Shown one piece after another: positions 1 to 9,790 of a DNA stretch of 64,000 nucleotides; within the stretch, counting starts at the first letter, position 1, and each line of letters begins with the position of its first letter. The notes beneath the pieces were generated by a model, which saw nothing but the letters and a program-made list of their open reading frames with translations, was not told the DNA's origin and made no database searches. A program made the position numbers and the translations under genes. This DNA is from Dysgonomonas gadei ATCC BAA-286 (lineage in GTDB: Bacteria > Bacteroidota > Bacteroidia > Bacteroidales > Dysgonomonadaceae). Location of the stretch: positions 403,012-467,011 of the forward strand of contig NZ_GL891981.1 in NCBI RefSeq assembly GCF_000213555.1, in the 5' to 3' direction.

Positions 1-1332
1 ATCAATCTCTATCTTATTAGAACTTTTTGTTACTATATATAAGTTGTGTATCCCCCGATTGAATCTTTCAACCGGTACCTTGGTTATTTTCCAATCTTTG
101 CTTGCCGGGACTTTTATCTCGGCAAGAAGTGTACCTCGGATTCCATTTAGGCGAATCTCTATAATGCCACCCTTTTCTGATAAGGTTTTTGCACTCACTG
201 TTTTCAGGTCTTTGTCTGCGAAATCAACACTGTTGTACTGGATCCATGCATCAGTGGAGTTAAATACAGTTTTCCATCCATTGAACTTGTTGAGTGTATC
301 CAGAAATTGAATTTCAACGCCTTTTTCGCTTATCTGACTATAACGATCGATTTGTATCTTGCGGGTTGCATCGGTTAAGCCTACTCCGCGTAAAGTGGGA
401 ATTACTTTACGAATAGTACCGTCGGGGTTGAAGAACAAACTATCGATACGGGCCGAACGGTTTTTATCAAACCCGGGAGATAAATCATTATGATGGTAAA
501 AGAGATACCACTGATCCTTGAAATTCAGGAGTGAATGATGGTTTGTCCAGCATCCTGTAGACGATTCATCCATAATTACACCCGTCATTTTGAATGGCCC
601 GAGAGGTTTGTCACTCATTGCATATTCGAGCCTTTCAGTCTTCTTTTCGACATGTGGAAATGTCAGGTAGTATATTCCGTTATTCTCAAAAACAAAAGGC
701 CCTTCCTTTAGTCCTTTTTCGGGTAAATCTTTCAAAACAACGGGCTCCGATTCGAGCTCCGTCATATTTTCTTTCAGTTTGGCTCCGTAAATATTTCCTT
801 GCGACCAATAGAGATACGCCTGGCCATCTTTGTCTATGAATATACAAGGATCAATTCCACTGACATTTTCAATGGGTTCAGGTAGCGGCATATATGGCCC
901 TTCCGGTCTATCGGCAATGGCCACACCTATACCAAACCCTTTTCTCCCATTCAAATCAGTCTGTTTTATATTGGCCGGAAAATAGAAATAATATTTTCCG
1001 TTCCGCTCTATACAATCGGGTGCCCACATACTGTAAGACATAGAATCGACCCAGGGTACTTTATTCTGAGTAACGATGATTCCATAGTCTACCCAGTCTG
1101 TTAAATTATCCGATGAAAATACATGGTAGTCCTCCATGCAAAACCAGTCTTTCCGGAGATTTTTACCGTCAGGAGCCTGAATGTCATGTGATGGAAAGAG
1201 GTACACCTTTTCGTTGAACACCCTGGCTGTAGGATCTGCCGTAAACTGATTAAGGATAATCGGGTTCTGAGCAAATGACAATTTAGATAAAATCACCAGC
1301 AATAAAATGGCGAATGTTTTATATTTTTTCAT
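1..1332 (-). CDS. GH43-family arabinofuranosidase/xylosidase, 3' end beyond window
   Basis: The frame is open from an ATG at 1332 to base 1, giving 444 residues with no stop, so the C-terminus lies outside the window. Residues 1-21 are a signal peptide (MKKYKTFAILLLVILSKLSFA) followed by QNPII, the same mature start as the other GH43 proteins here. Visible GH43 five-bladed propeller marks are the general-base Asp33 in FTADPTARV, the SGIDPCIFIDKDG Asp that modulates the acid, and the KEGPFVFENN Glu. The part after about residue 320 resembles the CBM6-like beta-sandwich of its relatives. It is probably periplasmic or secreted and removes arabinose or xylose from xylan fragments. It is the last visible gene of the minus-strand PUL block, 80 bases after the next GH43. 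Family assignment is firm; substrate is inferred. Confidence 0.85.
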   Translation of the reverse strand, partial: MKKYKTFAILLLVILSKLSFAQNPIILNQFTADPTARVFNEKVYLFPSHDIQAPDGKNLRKDWFCMEDYHVFSSDNLTDWVDYGIIVTQNKVPWVDSMSYSMWAPDCIERNGKYYFYFPANIKQTDLNGRKGFGIGVAIADRPEGPYMPLPEPIENVSGIDPCIFIDKDGQAYLYWSQGNIYGAKLKENMTELESEPVVLKDLPEKGLKEGPFVFENNGIYYLTFPHVEKKTERLEYAMSDKPLGPFKMTGVIMDESSTGCWTNHHSLLNFKDQWYLFYHHNDLSPGFDKNRSARIDSLFFNPDGTIRKVIPTLRGVGLTDATRKIQIDRYSQISEKGVEIQFLDTLNKFNGWKTVFNSTDAWIQYNSVDFADKDLKTVSAKTLSEKGGIIEIRLNGIRGTLLAEIKVPASKDWKITKVPVERFNRGIHNLYIVTKSSNKIEID

Positions 1333-1412
1333 TTGGGAACTATAATTTTTAATGAGTAATAGGCCGTATTAATTCAAAATACGCGAAGTATTACATATCA
1401 ATTCATACATCT

Positions 1413-2996
1413 TTACTTACTTTCAGATATCTTATCACTGATATGGAAGTAATCAAAATCAGCATATCCGCCAGCTATTTTCGACGAATAATTGTATAAT
1501 CCGAAACGGTAGCCCATAAAATGTTCCATTAACGTATATTCCATTTTAAGCGGTTGTCCAATGTTATTCCACGTTTTTCCATCGAGGCTGTAAAAGAAAT
1601 ATGCTATGTCAATTTTATCCCTGAAATCACATTCTATTTTTAGATAAATATTGTTCTGAAAGACAGGGATGCTCTGTAACTCGGTAGGTTTATCCGTTTT
1701 GTTACTAACCATATAAATATATTTGTCATTACCTTCTTTCTTTACTCCTACCAAGCCAAACTTTCTTTGCAATGCACACAATCCCGCAAAATCTCCGTCC
1801 TTTAAATGCGACACATCCAGCAATGTCGTACCTGAACATACAGGGCCAAAAGTGCGTTGGGTAAGAGTATTGCGTGAATGGAGGAATAGCGAGTCGATAC
1901 GGTTGGTTTTGAGACGTAAATATCCCGGACGCTCTGTTACTGACCATAAGTTATTATCAGGATTGTGATTCCACTGCCATACTAAAGGTAAAGCAATCTC
2001 ACCCTTTTTACGGGTAAACTCGTCGTTGTTGACTATACCCGGAATCAAACTTTTATTGGCAGGCAAGTCAAGTGTTTCCGGGACTTTGCCATTGATGCCG
2101 AGTATAGGCCAGCCATCTTCCCATCTGACAGGAACCAGGTACGGGATACGTCCGACTGAGCCATAATCGCGGAAAAGGTATGAATACCATGTGCCATCCG
2201 GCATATCTATAAGCCCGCCTTGAGCCACTCCCAGATCTTTCAGTCCTACACGGCCTTCATAAGGACCGTCAATCTTATCGGCGCGATGGATTACGACTGT
2301 CCGCATAGCACCTTCTCCTCTAGGCCAGGTAATGTTGAAAAGATAATATTTACCATTCACTTTGAAGAGTTGCGACCCTTCTGCACCTAATCCCGGTTGC
2401 CCAGAAGGAGCCGTGGCATTTTCTATCAGAGTATGGTCGGTTCCTTCTTTGATGCCTGTAAGCTCATCATTCAACTCTACGATATTAAGTTTGTGATTTC
2501 CGTAGATCAGGTAATTTCGTCCATCATCATCAAAGAATAAATTGCAATCGTGGTAAGACGGGCTGAAAGATACCGCTTTCCAAGGGCCTTTTTCTATATC
2601 TTTTGTAGTATAGATATATGTTTTATTTGTTGTTTGGGCAAAGGTTGTGACATAGAACAGGCCTTTATGATACCTGATAGTACTGGCCCATGAACCTCTG
2701 CCATAAGTACTTTTGCCATTCGTGAGATTCAATGCGGCCACATCGGCGAGGGTATCGTATGCATAGCTTACTATTTTCCAATTGACCAGATCATTCGACT
2801 TCATAATGGGCACACCCGGATTCATGTGCATAGTTGTGCTCGACATATAATACGAATCGCCTACACGAACCATTGACATATCGGGTACATCGGCGAATAT
2901 GATAGGATTATGACCTTTTTGATTTTGTGCTGTGGCTTCAACTAATAATATTGAAGTGGTCAGTACCATAAAATAGGAGAAAAACTTCTTAATCAT
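1413..2996 (-). CDS. GH43 beta-xylosidase/arabinofuranosidase with C-terminal C2 beta-sandwich
   Basis: This 527-residue protein has a signal peptide to about residue 23. The GH43 propeller spans about residues 30-320. Asp39 (VPDMSMV) fits the general base, Asp150 (SYHDCNLFFDDDG) the pKa modulator and Glu206 (GLGAEGSQL) the general acid. About residues 330-525 form the GH43 C2 (DUF1349-like) sandwich found in exo-acting members, where it narrows the active site (RPGYLRL, YIYMVSNK, then the terminal YADFDYFHIS). The VRVGDSYYMSSTTMHMNPGV and SNDLVNW segments are typical of the GH43_12-like branch. It likely acts in the periplasm on arabinosyl or xylosyl residues of xylo-oligosaccharides. It lies 71 bases downstream of the GH43-CBM6 gene on the same strand. 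The exact bond cleaved cannot be read from sequence. Confidence 0.85.
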   Translation of the reverse strand: MIKKFFSYFMVLTTSILLVEATAQNQKGHNPIIFADVPDMSMVRVGDSYYMSSTTMHMNPGVPIMKSNDLVNWKIVSYAYDTLADVAALNLTNGKSTYGRGSWASTIRYHKGLFYVTTFAQTTNKTYIYTTKDIEKGPWKAVSFSPSYHDCNLFFDDDGRNYLIYGNHKLNIVELNDELTGIKEGTDHTLIENATAPSGQPGLGAEGSQLFKVNGKYYLFNITWPRGEGAMRTVVIHRADKIDGPYEGRVGLKDLGVAQGGLIDMPDGTWYSYLFRDYGSVGRIPYLVPVRWEDGWPILGINGKVPETLDLPANKSLIPGIVNNDEFTRKKGEIALPLVWQWNHNPDNNLWSVTERPGYLRLKTNRIDSLFLHSRNTLTQRTFGPVCSGTTLLDVSHLKDGDFAGLCALQRKFGLVGVKKEGNDKYIYMVSNKTDKPTELQSIPVFQNNIYLKIECDFRDKIDIAYFFYSLDGKTWNNIGQPLKMEYTLMEHFMGYRFGLYNYSSKIAGGYADFDYFHISDKISESK

Positions 2997-3067
2997 TTCT
3001 ATTTGTTTATTTTATTGTTGATAAGCGTAGAGTATTGGTAAATATTATCGTGCACTACGAATTGACA

Positions 3068-4453
3068 TTAATTTTCATCAAAAACCCAATAATCAAAATT
3101 AAACAATTCGCGTCCGGCAGTAATATTCTGGCCATTAAAGCAAAAAAAGACATCGTGTTTCCCTGTTACTTCCTGTTTTAGTTCCACTGTAAAAGTTTTA
3201 AATATCTCCCATCCACCCGTGCGTGGCAACTGAACGGACGAAATAATCGGCCCGGAAACACTATCGAGGCGAACTTCCAAAATGCCGCCGTCGACTCCGG
3301 CAGCCAAAGAGGCTGAAAAAGACTTGGGCGATTTAATTCCGAAGTTCACCTCTCTAACCTTTATATAACCGTTCATACGAGTAGAGGTAACATATACGCC
3401 AACATCGGCATGTTGAGCTATAGAGCATTTTTGCGACCAAGCCATCGTTTCAGCTTCAACACGTTTGTATGGATTTATTTCACCTACCGGTTCAGGCCCT
3501 TCTTTAGTAGCTGTTACAGCAGGAATAGTTCCGTCGACATTGTAAGTGAATTGTTCTATACATGAAGCTCTGCCATAGCTGCCTCCGTTGGGTAACAAAC
3601 CACTGTGATAGAAAAGATATGAATTGCCTTTGTAGTCAATAATACCACCATGATTGGTAAAACTGTTCAGTTTCTGGTCTTCCATAATTTTCCCTTGATA
3701 TTTCCAGGGGCCTATAGGACTTGCGCTTGTAGAGTAAGAAAGTGTTTCACCACCCTTTCCCATTCCTGCAAACATCATGTAGTATAAATTGTTCCGTTTA
3801 TATAACCAGGGACCTTCTACAAACATGTCTTTGTTGGGTGTTTCAGCGTTTTTATTACCTCTTATGCCTCCAAAGGATTCCACGGTAATTGGAACGGTAA
3901 CTATATCACCCGAATATGAAATCATATCCTCATTCAACTTTACATAATAAAGACTACCGTTTCCCCAGTAGAGATAAGCCTGACCATCATCATCTATATA
4001 TACTGTCGGGTCGATATTCGACCAACTACCGTTCATAATTAATGGTTTACCAATGGCATCCTTGAAAGGCCCGGTGGGAGAATCGGCTACCGCGACGCCT
4101 ATTGCCATATCGTTCTGGGTACTTTGAGCACAGATATACCAATAAAATTTGCCATTGCGCTCGATACACTGGGCAGCCCAGGCACGATCACGTGCCCATT
4201 CAAAAGATTCGAGCGAAATAGGGCTCCCATGATCTGTCCAGTTAACCATGTCGGTAGAAGACATTACACGCCATTTGGTCATATAGTAGAAATCAGTTCC
4301 GGGAATATCGTCGCCTGTGTACATATACACCGTTCCGTTGTAAACCATTGGAGCCGGATCAGGTGAGAAATGCGTTTGAATCACAGGATTGTCGGCTAAA
4401 CTTATTGAAAATGAAGCTATCAGTATGCTATATATTAAAAATAATCTTTTCAT
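3068..4453 (-). CDS. GH43-CBM6 arabinoxylan arabinofuranohydrolase-like protein
   Basis: This protein has 461 residues and a signal peptide to about Ala20. The mature start is DNPVIQTHFSPDPAPMVYNG, in which Asp32 is the likely general base. Asp148 (NIDPTVYIDDDG) and Glu213 (VEGPWLYKRN) complete the GH43 triad. The C-terminal part from about residue 330 (RVEAETMAWSQ to FDYWVFDEN) is a CBM6-type beta-sandwich, as in arabinoxylan arabinofuranohydrolases of the XynD type. It probably removes arabinose side chains from xylan fragments in the periplasm or at the surface. Two close paralogs with the same layout are at 28467 and 34426 on the other strand, so this enzyme type is triplicated in the locus. 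It follows the GH2 gene by 18 bases, consistent with one transcript. Confidence 0.87.
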   Translation of the reverse strand: MKRLFLIYSILIASFSISLADNPVIQTHFSPDPAPMVYNGTVYMYTGDDIPGTDFYYMTKWRVMSSTDMVNWTDHGSPISLESFEWARDRAWAAQCIERNGKFYWYICAQSTQNDMAIGVAVADSPTGPFKDAIGKPLIMNGSWSNIDPTVYIDDDGQAYLYWGNGSLYYVKLNEDMISYSGDIVTVPITVESFGGIRGNKNAETPNKDMFVEGPWLYKRNNLYYMMFAGMGKGGETLSYSTSASPIGPWKYQGKIMEDQKLNSFTNHGGIIDYKGNSYLFYHSGLLPNGGSYGRASCIEQFTYNVDGTIPAVTATKEGPEPVGEINPYKRVEAETMAWSQKCSIAQHADVGVYVTSTRMNGYIKVREVNFGIKSPKSFSASLAAGVDGGILEVRLDSVSGPIISSVQLPRTGGWEIFKTFTVELKQEVTGKHDVFFCFNGQNITAGRELFNFDYWVFDEN

Positions 4454-4471
4454 ATATGTATTATATTTAAA

Positions 4472-7400
4472 TTAAAATAATTTGATTGTATAGCTAAAAG
4501 ACGTATTATCAGCATATACCTTAAACTTTTCAAGCGGTTGAGGACCACAGCTATTCGATCCCACACCCAATGTTTTAGTAGAAATAGTCAGCACTGTTGC
4601 TGTGCTGGCAGGTAAATCAATTTTATATTCAACCGGATACATTTGCTCATCGGTATGAGGAATTGCCGACACCTGCATCAGATTTTTATCCGATTGAACC
4701 AGCAATGAAGGCATATCCTTGCCTTTTAATTCTGCCCACCGTACTTCTTCATGGTTACCTCGTTCCATTGGCTTTTCATATTCATATTGTTCGTTTACAC
4801 CGATTTCGTATAATCCTATATCAGCAGCGCTTTTGCGGTCCGAGTAGTTCTCGAACGGGCCACATCCGAAAAAGGCCATACGGTCCAGCTTTTTATCAAG
4901 TAACATACGCACTCCTATTCGGGCCAGATTGATACGAAAACCCACAAATTGAATGTGGTTATCCACCTTTACAGAGCCATCTCCCCGAACTAAATAAGTG
5001 GCGGAATGAAAAACTCCAAAACCATCTTTTCCATCGGCCTTGGTTATTGCAGTTACCTTCACCGAAGTATTATCTATAATTTCTGTTTTGAAATCGACCA
5101 AAATATATTTAAGTGTGGTAACCCCAAATTTTTCCCATTGCCTATATGCCCAATCATCATCGTTGCGATGCGAAGCGCGCCACAAGTGCAGTTTAGGTCC
5201 ACCATCGGCCGTCAAAAGTTCAGTGCCATTTTTGGTCAACCGGGAAATAAAACCCGTTTTCTTGTCAAAGCTTACGGAAAAATCTTTACCCGAAATAATA
5301 GCAGATTGCGTATTTTGAACGAGTTTCACCGGTTGGGCCACTTGAGCTTCAATCTCCGGAGGAGTATTGACCGGGAGTTTAAACTGCGCAGAAGCCACCT
5401 CAAAGCCTTTATCCGCCCAGAATGTTTTTTCCTTTTGTTTATATGAAATACGCAGGAAATATTCGGCTCCGGCTTTTGGTTGTTCTATTTTATACGGGAT
5501 ATTTGCTGTAAAGAGTCCTTTACCCCAAGTAGGGCGTATTCTTATTTTTCCGGTATCAATCTCTTTCCCGTTTTCGCTCAAAGTCCATGACACATCAAAA
5601 CCATCCAAAGAAATAAACTGGTATTTATTTTTGATATGAATGCTTCCGGTCACAGCGTCAACTAATTCTGTGTCAATCCATTGAAAAGCCTTTTTCATTT
5701 CCGGGAAATGAGGTTTCATCTTGTTTCCCTCTGTTGCCCTATCGTACGAAACTACTCCTTTGTGTATAAAGTAATGATCGTTAGGAGCTTCGCCAAAACC
5801 ACCGCCATAAGCTAAGATGGGACGATCAGGATTACGTTTGTTCCATAATGCCTGATCCTGAAATTCCCAAATGGCGCCGCCTAGTATTTCAGGATAAGCA
5901 TCAAATACTTTGGAGTATTCGTCAAGTGACCCCATAGAGTTGAACATTGCATGTACGAACTCACAAACGTAAAGAGGTTTATTCATTCCCCAGTTTTTGA
6001 CCATATCGGCGTAATCGGCCGCAGTACCGTACATACGTCCTTCCAGGTCGGCAGGATTATTTCTGCCGGTTCCAAAGCGTTCGTAATGGACAAAACGTGT
6101 GGAATCAATGGTTTTCACTGCATTCATAGCAGTTTTCAGGTTGGATCCTATTCCGCCGCCTTCGTTACCAAGAGACCATATAATCACCGAAGGATGATTC
6201 TTGAAGTTTTCAGTATTTGCCACATTACGGTCGACAATAGCTGCTTTTATGGTGGGTTCTTCATCAAATCGTGTGTCATAACCGTGATATTCCATATTGG
6301 CTTCTGCTACCAACCAGATTCCCCATTCATCACACAATTCGTACCAACGGGGATCATTGGAATAATGGCTGGTGCGCACATGATTACAATTACCTTGTTT
6401 AATTGCCTTTAAATCGAGAATCATTTGTTCCTCGGTAATAGCATGCCCTACATCCGACCAATGTTCATGGCGGTTTACGCCTTTCAACTTGATTGGTACA
6501 CCATTAACCGTAAAAACACGCCCTTTGATTTCTATCTTTCGGAATCCGATTTTTTGAGACAAAATCTCCCCTTCCGAATTTGTCAGTACCACCGTGTATA
6601 AATCAGGAGTTTCGGCAGTCCATTTCGCAGGATCCGATATTTGCATTTTTACAGTCATTGCTACCTCCTGATTAGCTTTCAACGATGTGCCTACAGTGCT
6701 GTTTTTAGCTATCTCCTTGCCTTCTTTGTCGTAGAGCGTGGCTGTGAATATCTGAGGCTTCGCAGTTTTATCATTATAATTTTTGATTTTAGCTGTCACA
6801 CTTAAAGTAGCATCTTTGTAGTTTGTATCCAAATCCGTTTTCACAAAGAAATCGCGGATATGTACCTGTGGAGAGCTCCAAAGTATAACATCACGGAATA
6901 TACCGTGTAAACGCCACATGTCCTGATCTTCCAGCCATGTACCTGAACTGTATTGATAAACTTCTACAGCTATCATGTTTTTGCCCGGTTTTACATACTT
7001 TGTAAGGTCAAACTCGGCTGCATTGCGGCTGTTTACGCTGAAACCTACTTTTTCACCGTTGACCCAGATAAAAAATGCACAATCCACACCATTAAAAGTG
7101 ATGAATATCCGTTGTCCCCTCCATTCTTCCGGCACCACGAAGTCACGGCGATAACTACCCACCGGGTTGCGTTCTTTGTAAGCCGTGTACCATTCCTCGG
7201 GCTGACTCATTACCCGTGGAAAATCTTTTTTTATAGTGTAGCCCAAATTCCTATAAAAAGGTGTACCATAGCCATGCACTTCCCAATTTGAAGGAACCGG
7301 GATTTCTTTCCAATCCGAAACATCAAAGTCGGATTTGTAAAAATTCACCGGGCGTTTATCGGGCGCCGGCACCCAGTTAAACTTCCAGTTGCCATTAAGA

Positions 7401-7615
7401 CTTTTACATAATGACGACGCATGGCGTTTGGCCGTCAAAGCCTCCTGCAAGGTGGCGTAAGGCATCAAAGTGGCATGGTAAGGTTCTTTATTGATACCAA
7501 GGCACTCCGGATCTTCTATTTCTGGAGGGATTAGCGCTCCGTTTGAAGACTGAGCACTAATCCGAGCAACAAAAAGAGACAATAAAAACAATGATAATAA
7601 AATACTCTTTTTCAT
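4472..7615 (-). CDS. GH2 beta-galactosidase (LacZ-type)
   Basis: This 1047-residue protein has the usual length of large LacZ-type GH2 enzymes, with a signal peptide to about residue 21. Domain order is the jelly-roll sugar-binding domain (about 60-230), an immunoglobulin-like domain (about 235-345), the TIM barrel (about 350-640), a second sandwich, and the C-terminal Bgal_small_N supersandwich (about 775-1045). Glu485 in WSLGNEGG fits the acid/base and Glu552 in VCEFVHAM the nucleophile. The N-terminal GTPFYRNLGY and WLEDQDMWR stretches are LacZ hallmarks. The signal peptide suggests a periplasmic enzyme. In this context it probably removes terminal beta-galactosyl, or possibly beta-arabinosyl or xylosyl, caps from xylan side chains. 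Family is certain; glycosidic specificity is inferred. Confidence 0.9.
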   Translation of the reverse strand: MKKSILLSLFLLSLFVARISAQSSNGALIPPEIEDPECLGINKEPYHATLMPYATLQEALTAKRHASSLCKSLNGNWKFNWVPAPDKRPVNFYKSDFDVSDWKEIPVPSNWEVHGYGTPFYRNLGYTIKKDFPRVMSQPEEWYTAYKERNPVGSYRRDFVVPEEWRGQRIFITFNGVDCAFFIWVNGEKVGFSVNSRNAAEFDLTKYVKPGKNMIAVEVYQYSSGTWLEDQDMWRLHGIFRDVILWSSPQVHIRDFFVKTDLDTNYKDATLSVTAKIKNYNDKTAKPQIFTATLYDKEGKEIAKNSTVGTSLKANQEVAMTVKMQISDPAKWTAETPDLYTVVLTNSEGEILSQKIGFRKIEIKGRVFTVNGVPIKLKGVNRHEHWSDVGHAITEEQMILDLKAIKQGNCNHVRTSHYSNDPRWYELCDEWGIWLVAEANMEYHGYDTRFDEEPTIKAAIVDRNVANTENFKNHPSVIIWSLGNEGGGIGSNLKTAMNAVKTIDSTRFVHYERFGTGRNNPADLEGRMYGTAADYADMVKNWGMNKPLYVCEFVHAMFNSMGSLDEYSKVFDAYPEILGGAIWEFQDQALWNKRNPDRPILAYGGGFGEAPNDHYFIHKGVVSYDRATEGNKMKPHFPEMKKAFQWIDTELVDAVTGSIHIKNKYQFISLDGFDVSWTLSENGKEIDTGKIRIRPTWGKGLFTANIPYKIEQPKAGAEYFLRISYKQKEKTFWADKGFEVASAQFKLPVNTPPEIEAQVAQPVKLVQNTQSAIISGKDFSVSFDKKTGFISRLTKNGTELLTADGGPKLHLWRASHRNDDDWAYRQWEKFGVTTLKYILVDFKTEIIDNTSVKVTAITKADGKDGFGVFHSATYLVRGDGSVKVDNHIQFVGFRINLARIGVRMLLDKKLDRMAFFGCGPFENYSDRKSAADIGLYEIGVNEQYEYEKPMERGNHEEVRWAELKGKDMPSLLVQSDKNLMQVSAIPHTDEQMYPVEYKIDLPASTATVLTISTKTLGVGSNSCGPQPLEKFKVYADNTSFSYTIKLF

Positions 7616-7695
7616 AAACAGAAAATTATTTGTTATATTTTTTATAGTTGCTTATATATCAGTGGATAAATGTCTGTAAATTAAATTGGCCAGCC

Positions 7696-9624
7696 TTAAT
7701 TTACCGGACTCAGGCAAGCTGCAAAACCACCTCTCCTGAGCAGTTTTACATCTACTGATGATGTTTTATTCACAACTAAATATTGGGTATAAAACTCCTT
7801 GTCGTGCTTACCGTCCGTTATCAAAATGAGTTTATATTTTACTCCTTCCGGTAAAAAATCGAACGACAATTTCCTTGTTTTTTCCTGCATATTGTCAGCA
7901 TTTATTCCGCCTATATACCATTTATTACCCTTCTGTCGGGCAATTATGATGTCCTTACCCGGATAGCCCTCAAGCAATTTAGTATTATCCCATGAATTCG
8001 GAACATTTTTCAAAAATACCCTGACTGCATCGGGTAATGAGTAATATCCTTCGGGCCTGTCGGCAAAATGCTGGATGCCGGACTCAAACAATACACTTAA
8101 AGCAAGTTCATGTCCGTATGTTGTGATATGTGGAAATTGCGAATTGGTAAAGGTTACGGGTGTATAATCCATAGCACCGACTACATTGCGTGTAAATGGA
8201 AGAACTGCATTATGCTCCGGTGCGGTAGAGGTGAATTCAGGGCCATTGTTGTACCATTCGGCTCCGCGAACACCTTCGTACGTCATCAGGTTGGGGTAAG
8301 TACGCGCCCAACCACGGGGCACCAAGCAACCATGAAAATAAACCAACATTTCAAATTTGGCTGCATCGTCCAGAATATCCAAGTAATACTTGATCATATC
8401 CTGTTTTTCGCTTTCGAAGAAGTCGATTTTTACACCCACTACTCCTAGTTTTTTCAGTTTTGTAAATTCTTCAACCCTATTTTCGTGTGTAAGCATTCTG
8501 TTTTTAGGAGTTGATTCAACCCATGTGTGATCACCTCCGGAATTATACCATATCAGAGGTTTAATCCCTTTTGAATGAATGTATGTAAGTGCGTCTTCCA
8601 GCTTTCCTCCATCTCCCATGGAATCCCATTCCCAATCAAGCAAGGTATAAGGCCAACCCATTTCGGCAGCCAAATCGGCAAATGCACAAACAGTTTTGTA
8701 GCTGCGTGTCCCATGGTTGTCCGACCAATAATTCCAAGATGCTACCCCCGGTTTAATCCAATCGGTTCGAGATATTACTGATGGGGGACAAACATCATCA
8801 ACTAAAGTCGATTCTACAATGTCCGCAAGGCTTCCGGCTATAATTACACGCCACGGTGATTCCCATGGTAAAGAGATAGTCGGTAGAGATTCGCCTTTCC
8901 CGCGTCCGTTCCATTGATCGGGGAATGTGAGTTTATATGTTGTTTTATCAGAGATATTGGAGAGTTTTGTTCCGCAATAATTCCTATCCAGATCGGCTTC
9001 ATGTATTAAATACCAATAATCTTTTTCAGGAGTATTGAAGAGTGCCGGATAAGCCCAATCCTGCTGCACTTCTCCATCCTTCATAACAGTATATAGACCC
9101 TCGTTTGCAGGATTAAATTTTTGCAGCCATCGTTTGGTGCTATCTGGAATTGAATAAGCAGTGAGTTCATCTTTCATTACAAATGACCCTGACTTTTCTG
9201 GAAGCTCATAACGAAAAGCCACACCATCGTTGTAAGCTCTCAAAATGAGGTTCATTCTTGCTTTAGTAGGATTTTCAAAGGTAACTACCACTTCGTTGGC
9301 GGAATTAGAACATTGAGACCGTTTTCCATGTATGGCTGTATATTCTTCATTAATTAGCAATGTTTTTCCCGCTTTCAAAAATTTCAGTTCTTTTGAAAAA
9401 TTCTGATCACTGCGATCGAGACCCAAAGTAATTTGAGGTATTATTTCTGATGTTTTACCTTTATCGGATATCTTCACTTTCAAAAACCATTCACCCTTCT
9501 CCGAGCCTTGGGTATTAAAAAGTTCGACAATTATTTTCCGGTTCGGTGAGACAACTGTTGTTTTCTGGGCTGAAAGCGACAATACTATTGATAATAATAG
9601 CAAGACAATAAATGTTTTATTCAT
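7696..9624 (-). CDS. GH97 glycosidase, probably retaining alpha-galactosidase type
   Basis: This protein has 642 residues with a signal peptide ending near SAQ20. The GH97 N-terminal beta-supersandwich (about 25-280) is followed by the TIM barrel (about 285-550) and a C-terminal beta domain. The barrel carries GVKIDFFES with Asp401, placed where retaining GH97 alpha-galactosidases have their Asp nucleophile; inverting alpha-glucosidases of the SusB kind lack it. Glu450 in MTYEGVRGAEW is the probable acid/base. SWNYWSDNHG is a typical GH97 entry to the barrel. It is likely periplasmic and acts on alpha-galactosyl side groups of xylan. A second, diverged GH97 is at 32469 on the other strand. 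The retaining assignment follows from family knowledge and this one residue. Confidence 0.87.
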   Translation of the reverse strand: MNKTFIVLLLLSIVLSLSAQKTTVVSPNRKIIVELFNTQGSEKGEWFLKVKISDKGKTSEIIPQITLGLDRSDQNFSKELKFLKAGKTLLINEEYTAIHGKRSQCSNSANEVVVTFENPTKARMNLILRAYNDGVAFRYELPEKSGSFVMKDELTAYSIPDSTKRWLQKFNPANEGLYTVMKDGEVQQDWAYPALFNTPEKDYWYLIHEADLDRNYCGTKLSNISDKTTYKLTFPDQWNGRGKGESLPTISLPWESPWRVIIAGSLADIVESTLVDDVCPPSVISRTDWIKPGVASWNYWSDNHGTRSYKTVCAFADLAAEMGWPYTLLDWEWDSMGDGGKLEDALTYIHSKGIKPLIWYNSGGDHTWVESTPKNRMLTHENRVEEFTKLKKLGVVGVKIDFFESEKQDMIKYYLDILDDAAKFEMLVYFHGCLVPRGWARTYPNLMTYEGVRGAEWYNNGPEFTSTAPEHNAVLPFTRNVVGAMDYTPVTFTNSQFPHITTYGHELALSVLFESGIQHFADRPEGYYSLPDAVRVFLKNVPNSWDNTKLLEGYPGKDIIIARQKGNKWYIGGINADNMQEKTRKLSFDFLPEGVKYKLILITDGKHDKEFYTQYLVVNKTSSVDVKLLRRGGFAACLSPVN

Positions 9625-9790
9625 AGTTACGGTCTATTTTACAGTTGAATATAATTTGCTGATCTTCCAGCAATATTTGTAGAGAGAATATCTCCCGAAA
9701 CAATAGTTGGGGTTATAGTAAACTTCCAATAATATAGCTTTAAAGTCCGGCAAAGAAACTCAATAGGGTTTATACGGATACAAACTCTTC

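Noticed and set aside
4597..6412. Several plus-strand open frames of 90-153 codons
   Set aside because: All are antisense to the GH2 gene, which has complete domains and catalytic residues; they show no protein-like motifs.
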